Source of the DNA: Blastomussa wellsi
Lineage: Eukaryota; Cnidaria; Anthozoa; Scleractinia; Plerogyridae
Direction of reading: 5' to 3'
NCBI GenBank assembly: GCA_947652115.1
Contig: OX393563.1
Coordinates: 3,360,318-3,424,317 of the forward strand
DNA length: 64,000 nt
Shown here piece by piece: positions 1 through 12,400 of the stretch (within the stretch, counting starts at the first letter, position 1; the number at the start of each line of letters is the position of its first letter). The notes under the pieces were generated by a model. The model saw only the letters and a program-made list of their open reading frames with translations, searched no databases and was not told where the DNA came from. The position numbers and the translations under genes are program-made.

Positions 1-85
1 TCTTGAAAAAAAATGAATTCTACTCCAGTTGAGTCCACGCCCTTTGCACTCCAGTCAGGTTCGTTCTACCCATATTCTGTGTAAT

Positions 86-91
86 TTTATT
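86..91 (-). promoter_or_regulatory. candidate poly(A) signal of SCYL3
   Basis: AATAAA on the minus strand, about 285 nt downstream of the SCYL3 stop codon. A second AATAAA lies inside the last coding exon near 395-400, within the transposon-derived part. The true cleavage site is unknown. Confidence 0.4.
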
Positions 92-150
92 ATACACTTC
101 TTAAAGTCCTTCTCTCGAATGAATTAACCGTTTCAGGCTCCAGGAACTCT

Positions 151-446
151 ATCCTCGGAGACCCCGGGACAGCTAGTCGGGGTGTAATGAAGTAAACCCG
201 GCAAAACAGCCAATACAACAAACACCAAGTATAAGATCACACGAGTGTGACTACAAAGTTACTTTTCGCCTGAATAATGCAAAAGATTTTCCCGCCCAAT
301 CAGGAGCTCGCATTCACAGAGCCGTTTAGAAATGGTCTGCAAAAAACTCATTTCCCCAACAGTGAAAGGTTCGTTCAACCTTTCTTGAAAACGTTTATTG
401 TCCCGACATTTGCGGGGGTTACTTCTGCTCCTCGGTCTCCGAGGAT
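151..446. mobile_element. MITE with ATCCTCGGAGACC terminal inverted repeats, overlapping the SCYL3 3' end
   Basis: It begins ATCCTCGGAGACC and ends with GGTCTCCGAGGAT, so the termini are inverted copies. A second member of the family with the same ends lies at 23457-23762. The right-hand end of this copy (375-446) is read as SCYL3 coding sequence on the minus strand and contains the stop codon. Confidence 0.75.
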
Positions 447-3400
447 CTTTCGAACCCATGCCATTCCACTCACCGTTACGTCTGACCGAGGCGAGCTCTG
501 GGCCTCATCCACGTCTTCCCATGGTTCAAATTCCTCATGATCCGACTTCACATCCGGGACACTGACTAAGTCTATCAGTCTTTTTGGAGAGGACTGCTTT
601 GTTGCCTTTTCCCTTTCTCTTTCCAATCTGCGTCGCTCCAACTCTTTTTTCCTCTCTTCCTTTCTCTTCTCCATTTCCTGTCTTCGTTTGTCTCTGTCTT
701 GTTTTCGCAGCTTGTCATCAGAACTGCGAACGTATTTTTTTGTGTCTTTGTCCAGCGGCGGACTTAACTTGTTCTCTATGTCAATAACTCCGCTCAAGTT
801 TGTAGGACCGATGTTGCTGATTTTCGTTTCTGTTACGGGAACTGTGGAGACTTGCAAAAATAAGATAACATTTCACATGAGCAAAGCCGGAAATTGAAAA
901 AAGAAAAGGAAGAAGACGCACATGAAAAAAGAAAAAACGCAAAAGCCCAGAAATGCGAAGAAACAACTGGAAACTGCTGAGACCATCGCAAAAAAATTGA
1001 GTCGGCAAAATAACTGAATCCTGGGACAGACGCGACGCATAAATACGAGAGAGAAACTGGAAGAATATGGCGACTGTTTACTCACAGAACATTTAGCTTG
1101 GTCTGCACTTACATGTACTTGAAGGAATGCTTGTAGAAGAGTTGAACTGAAAAGAAAAGATAAAGAGCATAAAAGGTAAAGCTCAGCCGAACACGTATGC
1201 AAATGACAAGAGTTTGAGTTGAGAAAATTAAGGAAAATGAGTGACACCTTTGGTCTTCCTTCGGAGAAGTATTTCCTTCTTTCTCCACCGACCACAATAT
1301 TCGCTCCTAATATGGGCACCATGACAGCCAGAGCAGAGAAAGTAGCGGCAACTATTCTGTCGTCTGTTTCTCGCAGACCAATTAACATCTGAAGAAAACA
1401 CAAAACACGATAAATTAACGCGTGAAAAGCAGAACAATCGAGCCATACAGTCTCTCTTTTGCTTTAATTTTCGCGTTCATCACCCCGAATTTTAGAGCAA
1501 ATAAGAGACTGTTGGCAGTTTACAGTATTCTGCATGACAGCGATTTCTCATTCATAAGGGCTTTAATTTACCTATTGTCCGATGGTTCATTGGTATTCAT
1601 GCACTTATAACCCACCGATTATATTTTTGCGTGCGCTCATTCGACAAAACCCATCACGTGGTGCACCCCAATTATGCCCTGATTATCACGGTAAGTTTTC
1701 TCTTTTTTACCCATGATAGTTAATAAACCCCTTTCTGGATGGCTTTCTGGATTGTTGACATAATAAATTATTATTATTAATGCCCTCGGCTGAAAGATTG
1801 TCCTCAAAATTTCACAGCTTCCCCTAAAGCTTCGCTTCAGGGCCAAAGTTTGTGTGACCATCTGTTTCTCCCCCGTTCGACCACGAATGGAATCGTGGAA
1901 ACTCCTTTTTTACTCCCAAAATAGTCTTCGAACAAAAAAAGGAACGGGTTAGACATAATACTGTGATATTGCTTTGTTTTCTGGCAAAAAAATGTTTTGC
2001 AGATCTTTGGAAAGATGAAGATGAAGAACTAATTCGGAAACTTTAATTTAATTAATTAATTTTTTTATAATTTCAAAGGATGCCTCATGACCCAAGAATT
2101 CATGCACGTGACCGCTAAGACATCAAAACGCTTAAATGAATATTATTATACCCTCTCTTTGAGACCGGAGTTACCGTAAACTTGTCAACTAAAACATTGG
2201 TAGATAAATTTCAAGCCTACAGCCGCAGTTTATGAAACCACAACACGTCCCCTTTCAAACGGTTTTGCGGATATTACAAAACCTTGCAAATTAGAGCAGT
2301 TTTCAATCGAGCGTCGTAAAACGAAAACCAAAGAAAGCACTCCAGCCAATCACAACGGACACAGACAATCCAGTTAACCAATCAAAACGCAACGCAAATA
2401 CATGTAGCCGACAAGAAGCGCGGGAAAGCGTGCGAGCGCGATGCGTTTGATCTTGTTTTAACTTCTGATTGGATTGGAAAGTGGCTTGAGTTTTTAGACC
2501 AATCGGCGAGCGTATAGTAATGTAGAACCAAAGGAAACGCGAATTACTCAAACGAAAACCGCTCTAAATGATCGTTTACAGCAGGTGTGTTATTCCAGCG
2601 ATAGGTTCTGCAAGCGTTCAGTATCCAATGTTCTCCAAACATTGTTCAGGTATTAAAACAAGTATTCACCAAAGCACCGGTAGATATTTTGAGAAATACT
2701 GCCGCATAAGGCGAAGAGTTTTCCTGACAAGTTTTCTAGAGTACCTCCGGAGCTTTCTACTCCGGAAAAAGTAAACAAAAGGACTTATACCACTGTACAT
2801 TACAAAAAATGTCGAAGTCCAAGGTCTCATTAGGACCAGAGTTCTTAGCTGATCTTTGTCCATGACATATTGTAGACATCGAATAATCAGTGCTGGCACG
2901 TAACAGGCCAACAGAGTGACAAGAACGTAAAACACTGTACGCGCGCCTCGAAATCTATCCTGGTTAGCAATGGACATTTGTTGAACGGCTTCATTTTGAG
3001 TCATAATTTGTCTTTTGTGTCTTCTTGAGATCAGACACACCTTGATATTGCAATAAAATGAGAAGGCCACTGCAAACAAAATAGTGCATAGCCAAACAGT
3101 TTTTCCAAAGGATTGTGCGACGGGACTGCTGATAGCATGTGGAATGCTGACCACGCAACTTGCAATCCATAACGCGGCGAATAGCTTCACGACGCGTTCT
3201 TTCGAGAAAATTGTATGATAACGAAGAGAGAGCACCACACCTATATACCGCTCGGCAGTCACCAAACACAAGTTAAATATATAGTTGTACATAAAAACAT
3301 GGGAAAAATAGAAAATTGTAAAATGAGTGTTTTGAAAAAGTGGACAACTATCGGCGAGGACACTAAAACCGATAGCAAACAAGAAAGAGTGCAGAATCGA

Positions 3401-6400
3401 CCCTTGGAAAAAAGTAGCGGTCGATAGGCTAGCTAGTCCGATATTTGTGACAATATGAAGTTCAGAAAAAAACACTACGGTCAAAACAACAAGTGCGTTT
3501 CCAACACACGATAAAATGCTAAGAGCAACGTTGACAACACAGTACAAGACCAACAAGGCAGGGCTGTAGACTTTCATCTCACGTAGTATATTAGCGTTCA
3601 CTTCTGTTCCGTCTTCCGAGGAGATAAAACAACCTGAAGTTTGGTTTTCTCGTAACGTTACAAGAGTAGCCGATTCCACAAACTGCTCCATGCAGACTTC
3701 ACACCACAACAGAAATAGACGAGAAATCAGAAAGCGGACCTTCAACTCAATTAGCGCGCTTCAGTGACAATGTTCGCACTCAACTAAAAGACAAAAAGGG
3801 AGAAAACAATCCGCTCGCACCTACATTTGATCTTTGGCCCATTTTGAATTCAAAATTTCGCCGCAGGTTACCGAAACAAATTTCCAGCTGCACAGAAGAC
3901 TCCTTTTTTGAAACCACATAAGCTATTAGCATGACAGAACATTTCCATTCTGGATTATAGTACACGATTAATCCACCGGGATAATATACGTTTGGCACTA
4001 ACGGCTCGTTTGATTCAAATCTTTGTTACAGCATACCCAACCTCCCACTGCGTGCTACGTCCGATTTTGATTTTTAGTCCAATTAGGCACAGTAAGGCAC
4101 CATATTTAAAAACACCTTTTGTCCATTTGACATTTTCATTTTTAATAGCAACTGAAGGCAATTTATGACAGTTTCTTGACCTCGGTGCTTCTGCCAAAAA
4201 ATTGACAGTAATTTCTTAAGTTCCATAATCCGTCTCTGCCGTGACCTTTGTTCCAATGATCTTAATTCTTTCACCTTTTCGGTTTGTTGTTGCCTCTGTG
4301 GTGTATTCTACCTCAGCAAGCTATTACATTAAGTGCATCTCGAAGGAAATGATGCACAGCGTTCTAAAACATTTAGTCTCCCGTAGTGTTCTCTCTGCTG
4401 TTTCAAAGGAATTAAATTCACATTAACAGACCACCACAATAAAAAACAGCATTCTCTCAGGTAACGTATGACCTGAAATCAAGGAATATGTAACTGTTAT
4501 GCACTACCGTTGTGTTAGAAGAATTATTTTTTGTGAACTGAAATGTTTTAGACGCGAACTGCAAGTTTCCTAAATATAAACCAAACCATTTTCCTACCGC
4601 AAATAAGAACTCCTTCAAAGAAGCGCTTCAGAGTATAAGCGAGCCACCCCCCTCTCCCTCAGCAATCGTTCTCGTGAAGTCTGTACTCACAACCGACATC
4701 AAGATTCCCCCATGCAGACCTCACAGAAGGCTAATAAGATGCCATTACATGGCCAAGCGAGAAAGCTTAAAATTTAATTGAACCCTCCTCTTGTTGCCAT
4801 CATTGCCTCGCAGACCCTCGGGGAGGAGACCATTTTTTGGTTGATTTTGTGTATCGTTATTGTTAGATGTTAATCTCAACATCAACTTAAATTCGCTACA
4901 TGGAGCTGGTTCCCACGTGCTGGCAGTTTGCTTGCAAACGGCGATGAGCTAATTTAAATCTTCCAAGGTTAATGCTCGTCCTCTTTCCTTTTATTTCTCG
5001 CCAAGCTGACTGGTTGCTTTATTAAGTATTTTTAGTAGGGGGGCTACGGTTTCGCCGGGGGTGTTGACAAATTTGTAAGTAGTTGGAACAGGCTGACTGC
5101 AGATTGGCAAGTAAGATCACAAGAATGAATATTCTGCCAAATCAATTTTATATATATTATAGTTTTGGTACTTAAACGTATTGGGGGGGGGAGGGGGGAC
5201 AGCACTCAACATTTTAGTTTTGTGGGGGAGGGGGGGGTGAGGCTGCGACCCCCCTGCCGCCCTGCTCTGCAGCCTAAACCTGCCCTCCCAAAACCCCACA
5301 CACTAAAAGGGTCTGTATTTGCAAATTCATTTAAATGCCAACGTTGTTTTTCACCTCTTACAGAGCCATACCTGAGGCAGAATGAACTTTTCCAAAACTT
5401 CTTCATTCAAAGATGTTCCATAAAGACCAAAATACTTGAGAAGAATCATCCTGACATGTGCATCCCTTATTGTCCAGAGTGTCATTAAAATCGGAATGCA
5501 GTGTTCTCTGAAAGGCAACAAAAAAAAATCTATCATTAAAAAATGAAACAAGTGAAACATAGGTTCACCTGAGAACACGCCCTTCCAATAATTTTTCAGG
5601 TTTTCTTCAATAATTAAGGAGTTCCTCCTCATTTATACTTCTGCGTCAAGATGTCGCTACCATAACTTGCAAGTAAAGGAAACCCCCTTTTTGACATAAG
5701 TTGATGTTGAGATTAACATCTAACAATAACGATAAACAAAATCAACCAAAAAATGGTCTCCTCCCCGAGGGTCTGCGAGGCAGAGATGGCAACAAGAGGA
5801 GTGTTCAATTAAATTTTAATGACGTTCCTATTCATAAAAAATGTCTAATTACCTGAACAGGTCATCTGGAATAACTGGAGTGAGCCCACTTAACTGGTAA
5901 TCAGTATCATGATCATCTACAGGAGAAAATACCAACTACAGGTAATAGCTATAGATTAGAAATATATTTTTTTTTGCATTTTGGGGGATAGACATACGAG
6001 CACCCTCTCAAGATGTTGTAATTGTGATTCTGGTAACATTTGAAGGTTCCATCAAAGATATCTCGAAGACCAAATTCTTGTCGAGTCTGCATTCTGAAAT
6101 CATCACCAGCATCATCCTCATATTATCACAAGTAATTGTGTATGGTTAAACAGATACACTTTATTACGACTCCTCTATACGGGGCTATTCTGCTATAAAG
6201 TATTAATGCAGTACACATACCTTTTATGGGTGTCAAAAGGTGAGGCAGGAAATTCTTTTCTGCACTAGGTTCAGCAAGAACAAATCTTGACATCAATCTT
6301 GGAAGCATGCGCCTTGCAACTACCTTGGGAGGAATTGTTGTCAACTTGTAGGCTAGAGAACTGAAATGCATCACACACATCAGCAAACTTACAGTTAACA

Positions 6401-9400
6401 TGCTTAAGAAAAAATATTTTTGCAACATGCCTTGGATGTACAATGTACAATGTATTTTCTAGTAAACTTGCTTATTGAAGAAGATTCTTAAAGTGCATAT
6501 GACACGAAATTTTTTTCTCTTGATTCTTGTAGTTGGATATCTAAAGAAAACGTTTCAAAGGTTTAAAAGTGCTGGAAAAATCTAAAAAGCATTGTTTTTG
6601 CTTTCAAAATACGCACAATTTCCCTCCAAATTTGTTCCAGAGACTGGGACCTAGTTTATTGACGGCAAAGTTATTTGTGACTCCACATTGTGTACCTTTG
6701 CCGCAAAGGTCTGTTGACGCTAAGAGGATTCTGCAGTACTTGGTAGTGGACAGATAGTGCATTGAAAGGCAAAGATGTCCAGTGATTCTAATGATTCCTT
6801 TGAATCGGACTCTTCTGAAAGTTGCATTGAGGTACACAATGTGACATCACGTTCTGATATCACGTGAGATTTTGGCCGTGCGATGACCAGGGCAAATTTG
6901 AAGGCAAATTGCGCGTATTTTCAAAGCAAAAAAAAAAAAGCTTTTTAGATTTTTCCAGCACTTTTAAGGCTTCAAGTCGTTTTCTATAGATATCCAACTA
7001 CAAGAATCAAGAGAAAAAAATTTCATGTCATATGCACTTTAAACTTATAGGTGGCAGACTCGGGGTCAGTAAATGGGGCTTAATGTAAAGAGGGCGAAGT
7101 TAAACACAAAACAATGCTGTGGACATATAACAGGGTCGGTTTCAGGGTGCAAGGGCCCTTGCAGTTGTTACTGGGCAATTCTTGCTGAATGAACTCTCAG
7201 CTCACCCCTCCCCCCCCCCCCTCATTTGTGGTGAGTAAGAGGTTGAAGTATCCTTAGTTCCACTGTTTTTCAGTGTGACAGTGCTTCGTGTTTACCACTC
7301 CAAGGGTTACCATGGATACCTTATGCACTCGGCTTAGAAGTGCTTTTGGCTCCACCATCTCTTCAGGCACCATTCCTTACAGTGTGTGCATCCATTGTTG
7401 ATGATTTAATCACTTTGGTGCATGTATCTCAAAGTACTCCCTATGGAGGACACAGGCTGCAAGGAATAGCCACTTTCCCAAGCCTCTAGGTTTTCAAGGC
7501 TATGTGGACCTTTCAGGCTAGCAGTGTTCTCTTGATCTAACATCTTGGCTTCTACGATATACATACCCAAAGAATTTTTCTTTCTCTACATCACTTTTAA
7601 TGGTTATCTGGTTTAGAAAACTCATTATTTCTAAGAAGCTGCTCCTGTTGATTTAAATAACAATACACATGTCAGTAACAGAATTAACATGTTCTTAACA
7701 AATAACAAGGAATAAATAACAAAATGATCCTGCTGAAATTACGTCCTCACCTGAAGAAATCATCAATCAGAAGACTGGAAAACTGTGGTCTCATCTACAA
7801 CAGAAATTAGTTAGTAGTAATCTTTATTTATACACCGTATCAATTCATATTTACATGCTCTTCCATCAAGCCATGTCTGTACTAAATTCAATTAACTAAA
7901 TTAATTGTCTGTACAAAATTATACAAAAAGCTATAAAAGTTATTCTTTATTACATATTGTAAATCATATTGACATTAAGAGAATCCCAACCAAGGTCACT
8001 GAGTAAAATGGACAATCTAATATTTAAGTTGGAGAAGGTGATTAAACAGATAGTCTATGCTGCACCATATGGAGCTAAAGTAATCAAAGTATGGTTGGAC
8101 GAGAGCTTCATAGATCGTAATAAGAGTGTCAGGCAGGCAGATGCTTTTTTGACAATGCTATCAATGTGGGAGTTCCATGATACGCTCTCATCCAAATCAA
8201 TACCAAGATAGCTCTTTATAAGGAATGGCCGATTTGTTATGGCTACCAAAAACAGAATATTTGTTTTTTGACATTAAGACTAAGTTTGCAGCTTGTAACC
8301 AGGACTTAATTTAGGCTGATCATCATCATCATTTCTCTTGGTGCCATAAGGCACATAAGGCTTTAACACTATTTCTCCACTGGCACCGGTCCACTGCTTT
8401 GGCCCTCACGCTTGCCCATGTTTCCCACCCAGCTAAACGTCTTTCCTCCTCGACCATCCTCCGCCAAGTTGTCTTCGGTCTTCCTGGTTTCCTTTTCCCC
8501 TCCGGCCTCCACTCCAATGCGGTCACACAGTGCTCTTCCTTGTTCTTTCTCATTATGTGTCCAACCCAATTCCATCTTCGCCGTCTGATTTCGTCACTTA
8601 CTCTGTTTACTCCTGTGTTCTCCTCAATTTCCTGATGGGAAATAGTCTGGGGCCACCTTATCTTCAATATACGTTTCATGCATTTATATTGAAAAGCGTC
8701 CATCTTCTTGGCTTCTTTCTTTGTGAGTTTCCAAGCTTCACAACCATACATCAATACCCCTCTAACAATCGTTTTAAACAAGTGAACCTTCGTCTGAATC
8801 GCTGTTTAATTTGGATTGTAATTCTACTGGACTACTTGAACTTAGAGTAAGAGTTGTGCTATTGGCATACATTCTTGGCACAGAGTATAAGGGGCACACA
8901 AGGAGGTTGTTTGCATAGAATAGGAACAATAGCAGTCCCAGGATCGATCCCTGTGGGACACAGCATATAATGGGGTAATAATCCAATAGTGGCAATTTAC
9001 AAACTAAGGTTTTCTGCTTACAATTTGTTAGGTATGACCTAAACCACTTCAAAGTTATCTCCTGTTCTGTCCCGAACAACAGATGCTATCACCTGGACAA
9101 AGTACTACTACTAAAACCGGTAGTTACAAACATAATTTATTATGTCTCCATCACCTGAGGATTCTCATGAAGGAATAGACTCTGCATCTTTTCTCCAAAC
9201 TTTTCACCGGCATCTCCTAGAGAAATTGTCAATTTAAATATCAAGTCAAGAAATAGCAACCACATGAACATATACAAATGTCAATTCCAGTTACCACAAC
9301 TGTTGACCCATCGAACCCCCCTCCAAAGATGGGACTGTTTCTGTTTCACATAGTTACCAGATTTCACTGAAAAGTTTAATTTGTGGGTGCTAGTGATTTC

Positions 9401-12400
9401 AAATTTCAGGCTTTTCATTGTCAGTCAGCAAGATTGAGCCAGTTGTAATTTTATTACAAATACCATCAAAATTACTAGAGTGGTAAACTGCAGTTAGAAA
9501 TTTGAACCTGAAGCAGTTTGATTTTTAACATGCGATCTGAAAAAAATTCACGTGTTTCGTGTTTGTCAGCGTCTTGTCAGTCATGATGAGATTTTAATGG
9601 TCGCTTCATGGCCATGTAAACATTGTTTTTTCCAATAATTTGTATGAAGCAATAATGGCGCTATCAAGCCAACAGAGTCGGAAAACTCACAAAGATTTGT
9701 TTAATTTTAATGGCTTTCACACTACCTTGCAGCAGAGAGTACGTCTGAAAGACACGAAGCTTTCTCTTGGGCCAGGCTTTCCAAAAAGTAATTCATGTGA
9801 TCTAGATTGGTGCAGCGCAAGCCAAAATTTAGTGGCTGTGTTTTACCACTCTAGTGATTTTGATAGTAATTTAATTTTTGGCAAGAATCCTGATTCCATC
9901 TTCTTTTGCTTAATACATTCTCTATGACTGCCTTTTAAAGATTGGAATGGGTTTATATTTTTAATATTTTAAATTTCACGATCATAACAGGCCGCTTATT
10001 TGACGAGGGGGGGGACTAAATATCAAGGGTGTGTGCTTGAGGGAATACAGTGGCCCTTCAGCATGAAAGTTATCAGACAAGCATGCACTTGGGTCAGGAG
10101 GTAATTAATCAATAAGGGTAATTAATTTAAGACGTTATACACGCTCTAATTTTCTTATCGGAATAACATTTGACGGAATGCAATCTTAAGGTGGCCCACT
10201 TTTGATTCCAGAAAGAGCTCATATCAGTAATTATGACTAGCAAATTTGCAGCCCTAACCCTTTCAAACTGCACGTTTTGATGATAGATAAGTGTACAAGC
10301 CATGCAACCATGCAGTAATTTACCTAAATCTGCTCGAGTGTCCAAGATATCACTCACAAACATGCCAAAGGCATATGCATCTATTGAATGACCAGTCTTC
10401 AGATTGATATTAATACGACCGTCCTGTAGGATCAGCAATACAACATACATGTAAGAGTAATTAAATCAAGTACTGTAATAGCTGTTGCATAGTGGAACCA
10501 CAATACTTTGTTTTAAATTTTTTAAAACCATTTTCAAATTTATTTTTTGTCTTATATTCATTAGCATAATTGGAAACAAAGTAAAATAAAAACAGAACTG
10601 GTTCAATAATTTTTTAAGCCAAAAAAAATTTAAACCACACCATGACAAAGAGTCAATAGAGCAATTATGAAGGATTATTGAGAGTATGAAGACAATTTTG
10701 AGCTTAAGGGCTTAATACATTGTTTTATTAGTAGAAAAAGTGGATTTTCTGACAAGAGTTTAAAATCCTATGTAAGATTCAGTAACTAGATTTACTGCAT
10801 GCATGTTACTAAATAATAATTATAAAAATTAAAATTACCTTTTCCTCAGGAGATATTGACTTGGAGTCTCTCTGTGGTCTTGTTCGTGATAAAAACTTAA
10901 TTTAAACAAGAAAACAACTAACCATTTGACAGACAGTCAGAGAATGGTCTAATGTTATATTTGCAATTTAATTTGCTAACGGATTTCACAAATATTTTTT
11001 AAGTCATCCAAGAAAAGGAAATAAAACAAATTCTAGAAAGTCACTGTGAACTAAATTATCACAATCTCCATTTATCACAATCTCACCTCATTGTTTAATT
11101 GAGAAAATTTGCACACATGTTCCATTCCTCCAAGTCGCCATCCCCAATCATTATTGCTAACATAAACGGATGCCAGACAAATATTGTTGTGTGACAGACC
11201 ACCCTTAAAATCAATAAACAGGTTATAAGAGACTATATAAAAACCAAATTTGACTAAAATTTATGTTTGGTTGAAAATTTTTCAAACCAGAACTTAGATT
11301 TTCTTTCATTGTCTCATATCATTATCATAATCTGAAATAAAAGAAAATAAAAATCAAACTGGTTTCAACTGAAAGATTTTAAGCAAAAGGAAAAATTAAA
11401 CCACAATATTATCAAGATGCAAAATAGGCACAAAATATACAGTACACAGAACTACTCAACCAGTACTTACAACGAATTTCACCATCTTCTATGTATGGCC
11501 TTTCGATTGTTTGTGTTATATACATGTACGTTGTGGTTTAAATTTATCCTTGGTTTAAAATTTTTTAAACCAGTTTGATTTTTATTTCCCTTTGTCTCAT
11601 GTTGATTAGCATAATCTGAAACAAAGGAAAATCAGTATCAAACTGGTTTAAAAAATTTTAAACCAGGGATAAATTTAAACCACAACATATACATGTAGGA
11701 ACTAAAATTTTGAAATAAAAATGAGGGGTCCTCATGCTTGTTATGGGATGAGAGCACCTCGCTTATATGCAGTTTTTCTTTATGATATCGTTATAATTTT
11801 GTTCACAATTGCTTGCTAAATTCACGTTTCCAACCATTTTTTTTCCAACAAATTGGGAATTGGTCTATATTCATTTTACAGGAAGTAATTTATTGCTCAA
11901 TTCAAAATAATAGGTCACCATATACTCGTTGACGAGAAAATGACGACTTACTTTGCAGGCGAGCTCCAGACACAGAAAAATCTGCCATGTTTCAATGTGT
12001 GTGAAAGCAGATCACTTGTGAAATTATTTTCAGTAAGGACGCACAGTGCAAACTAGGAAATTACCTTACATTAAAGATTAGAAATGACAAATGTACCTTC
12101 TCATGTAAAAAGACCAGAGCCTCTATCACATTGTACAGTCCGGCGATGATCTCCACGGTATCTAATGTCTTTATTACTGATTCTAAAGGCCTGACTGGCT
12201 CAGTCACCATACAGAACTCTTCTGAATTATCATAAGACCAGAGGTATTTGAGAATAGCTGGGTGCTTGAGAATCTTCAGATACTGGAACAAAAACATTGA
12301 AAAAAGTTCTGTAAAGTTCACAGATATTTGCGTTTATTCAGCCATGTTTCTTGAATAATTTAATTCATCCAAAATGGGTACTATCCTTGCAACACTGCAG

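Noticed and set aside
3692..3745. Longer GPCR N-terminus
   Set aside because: The upstream extension has no ATG; the first ATG is at 3691.
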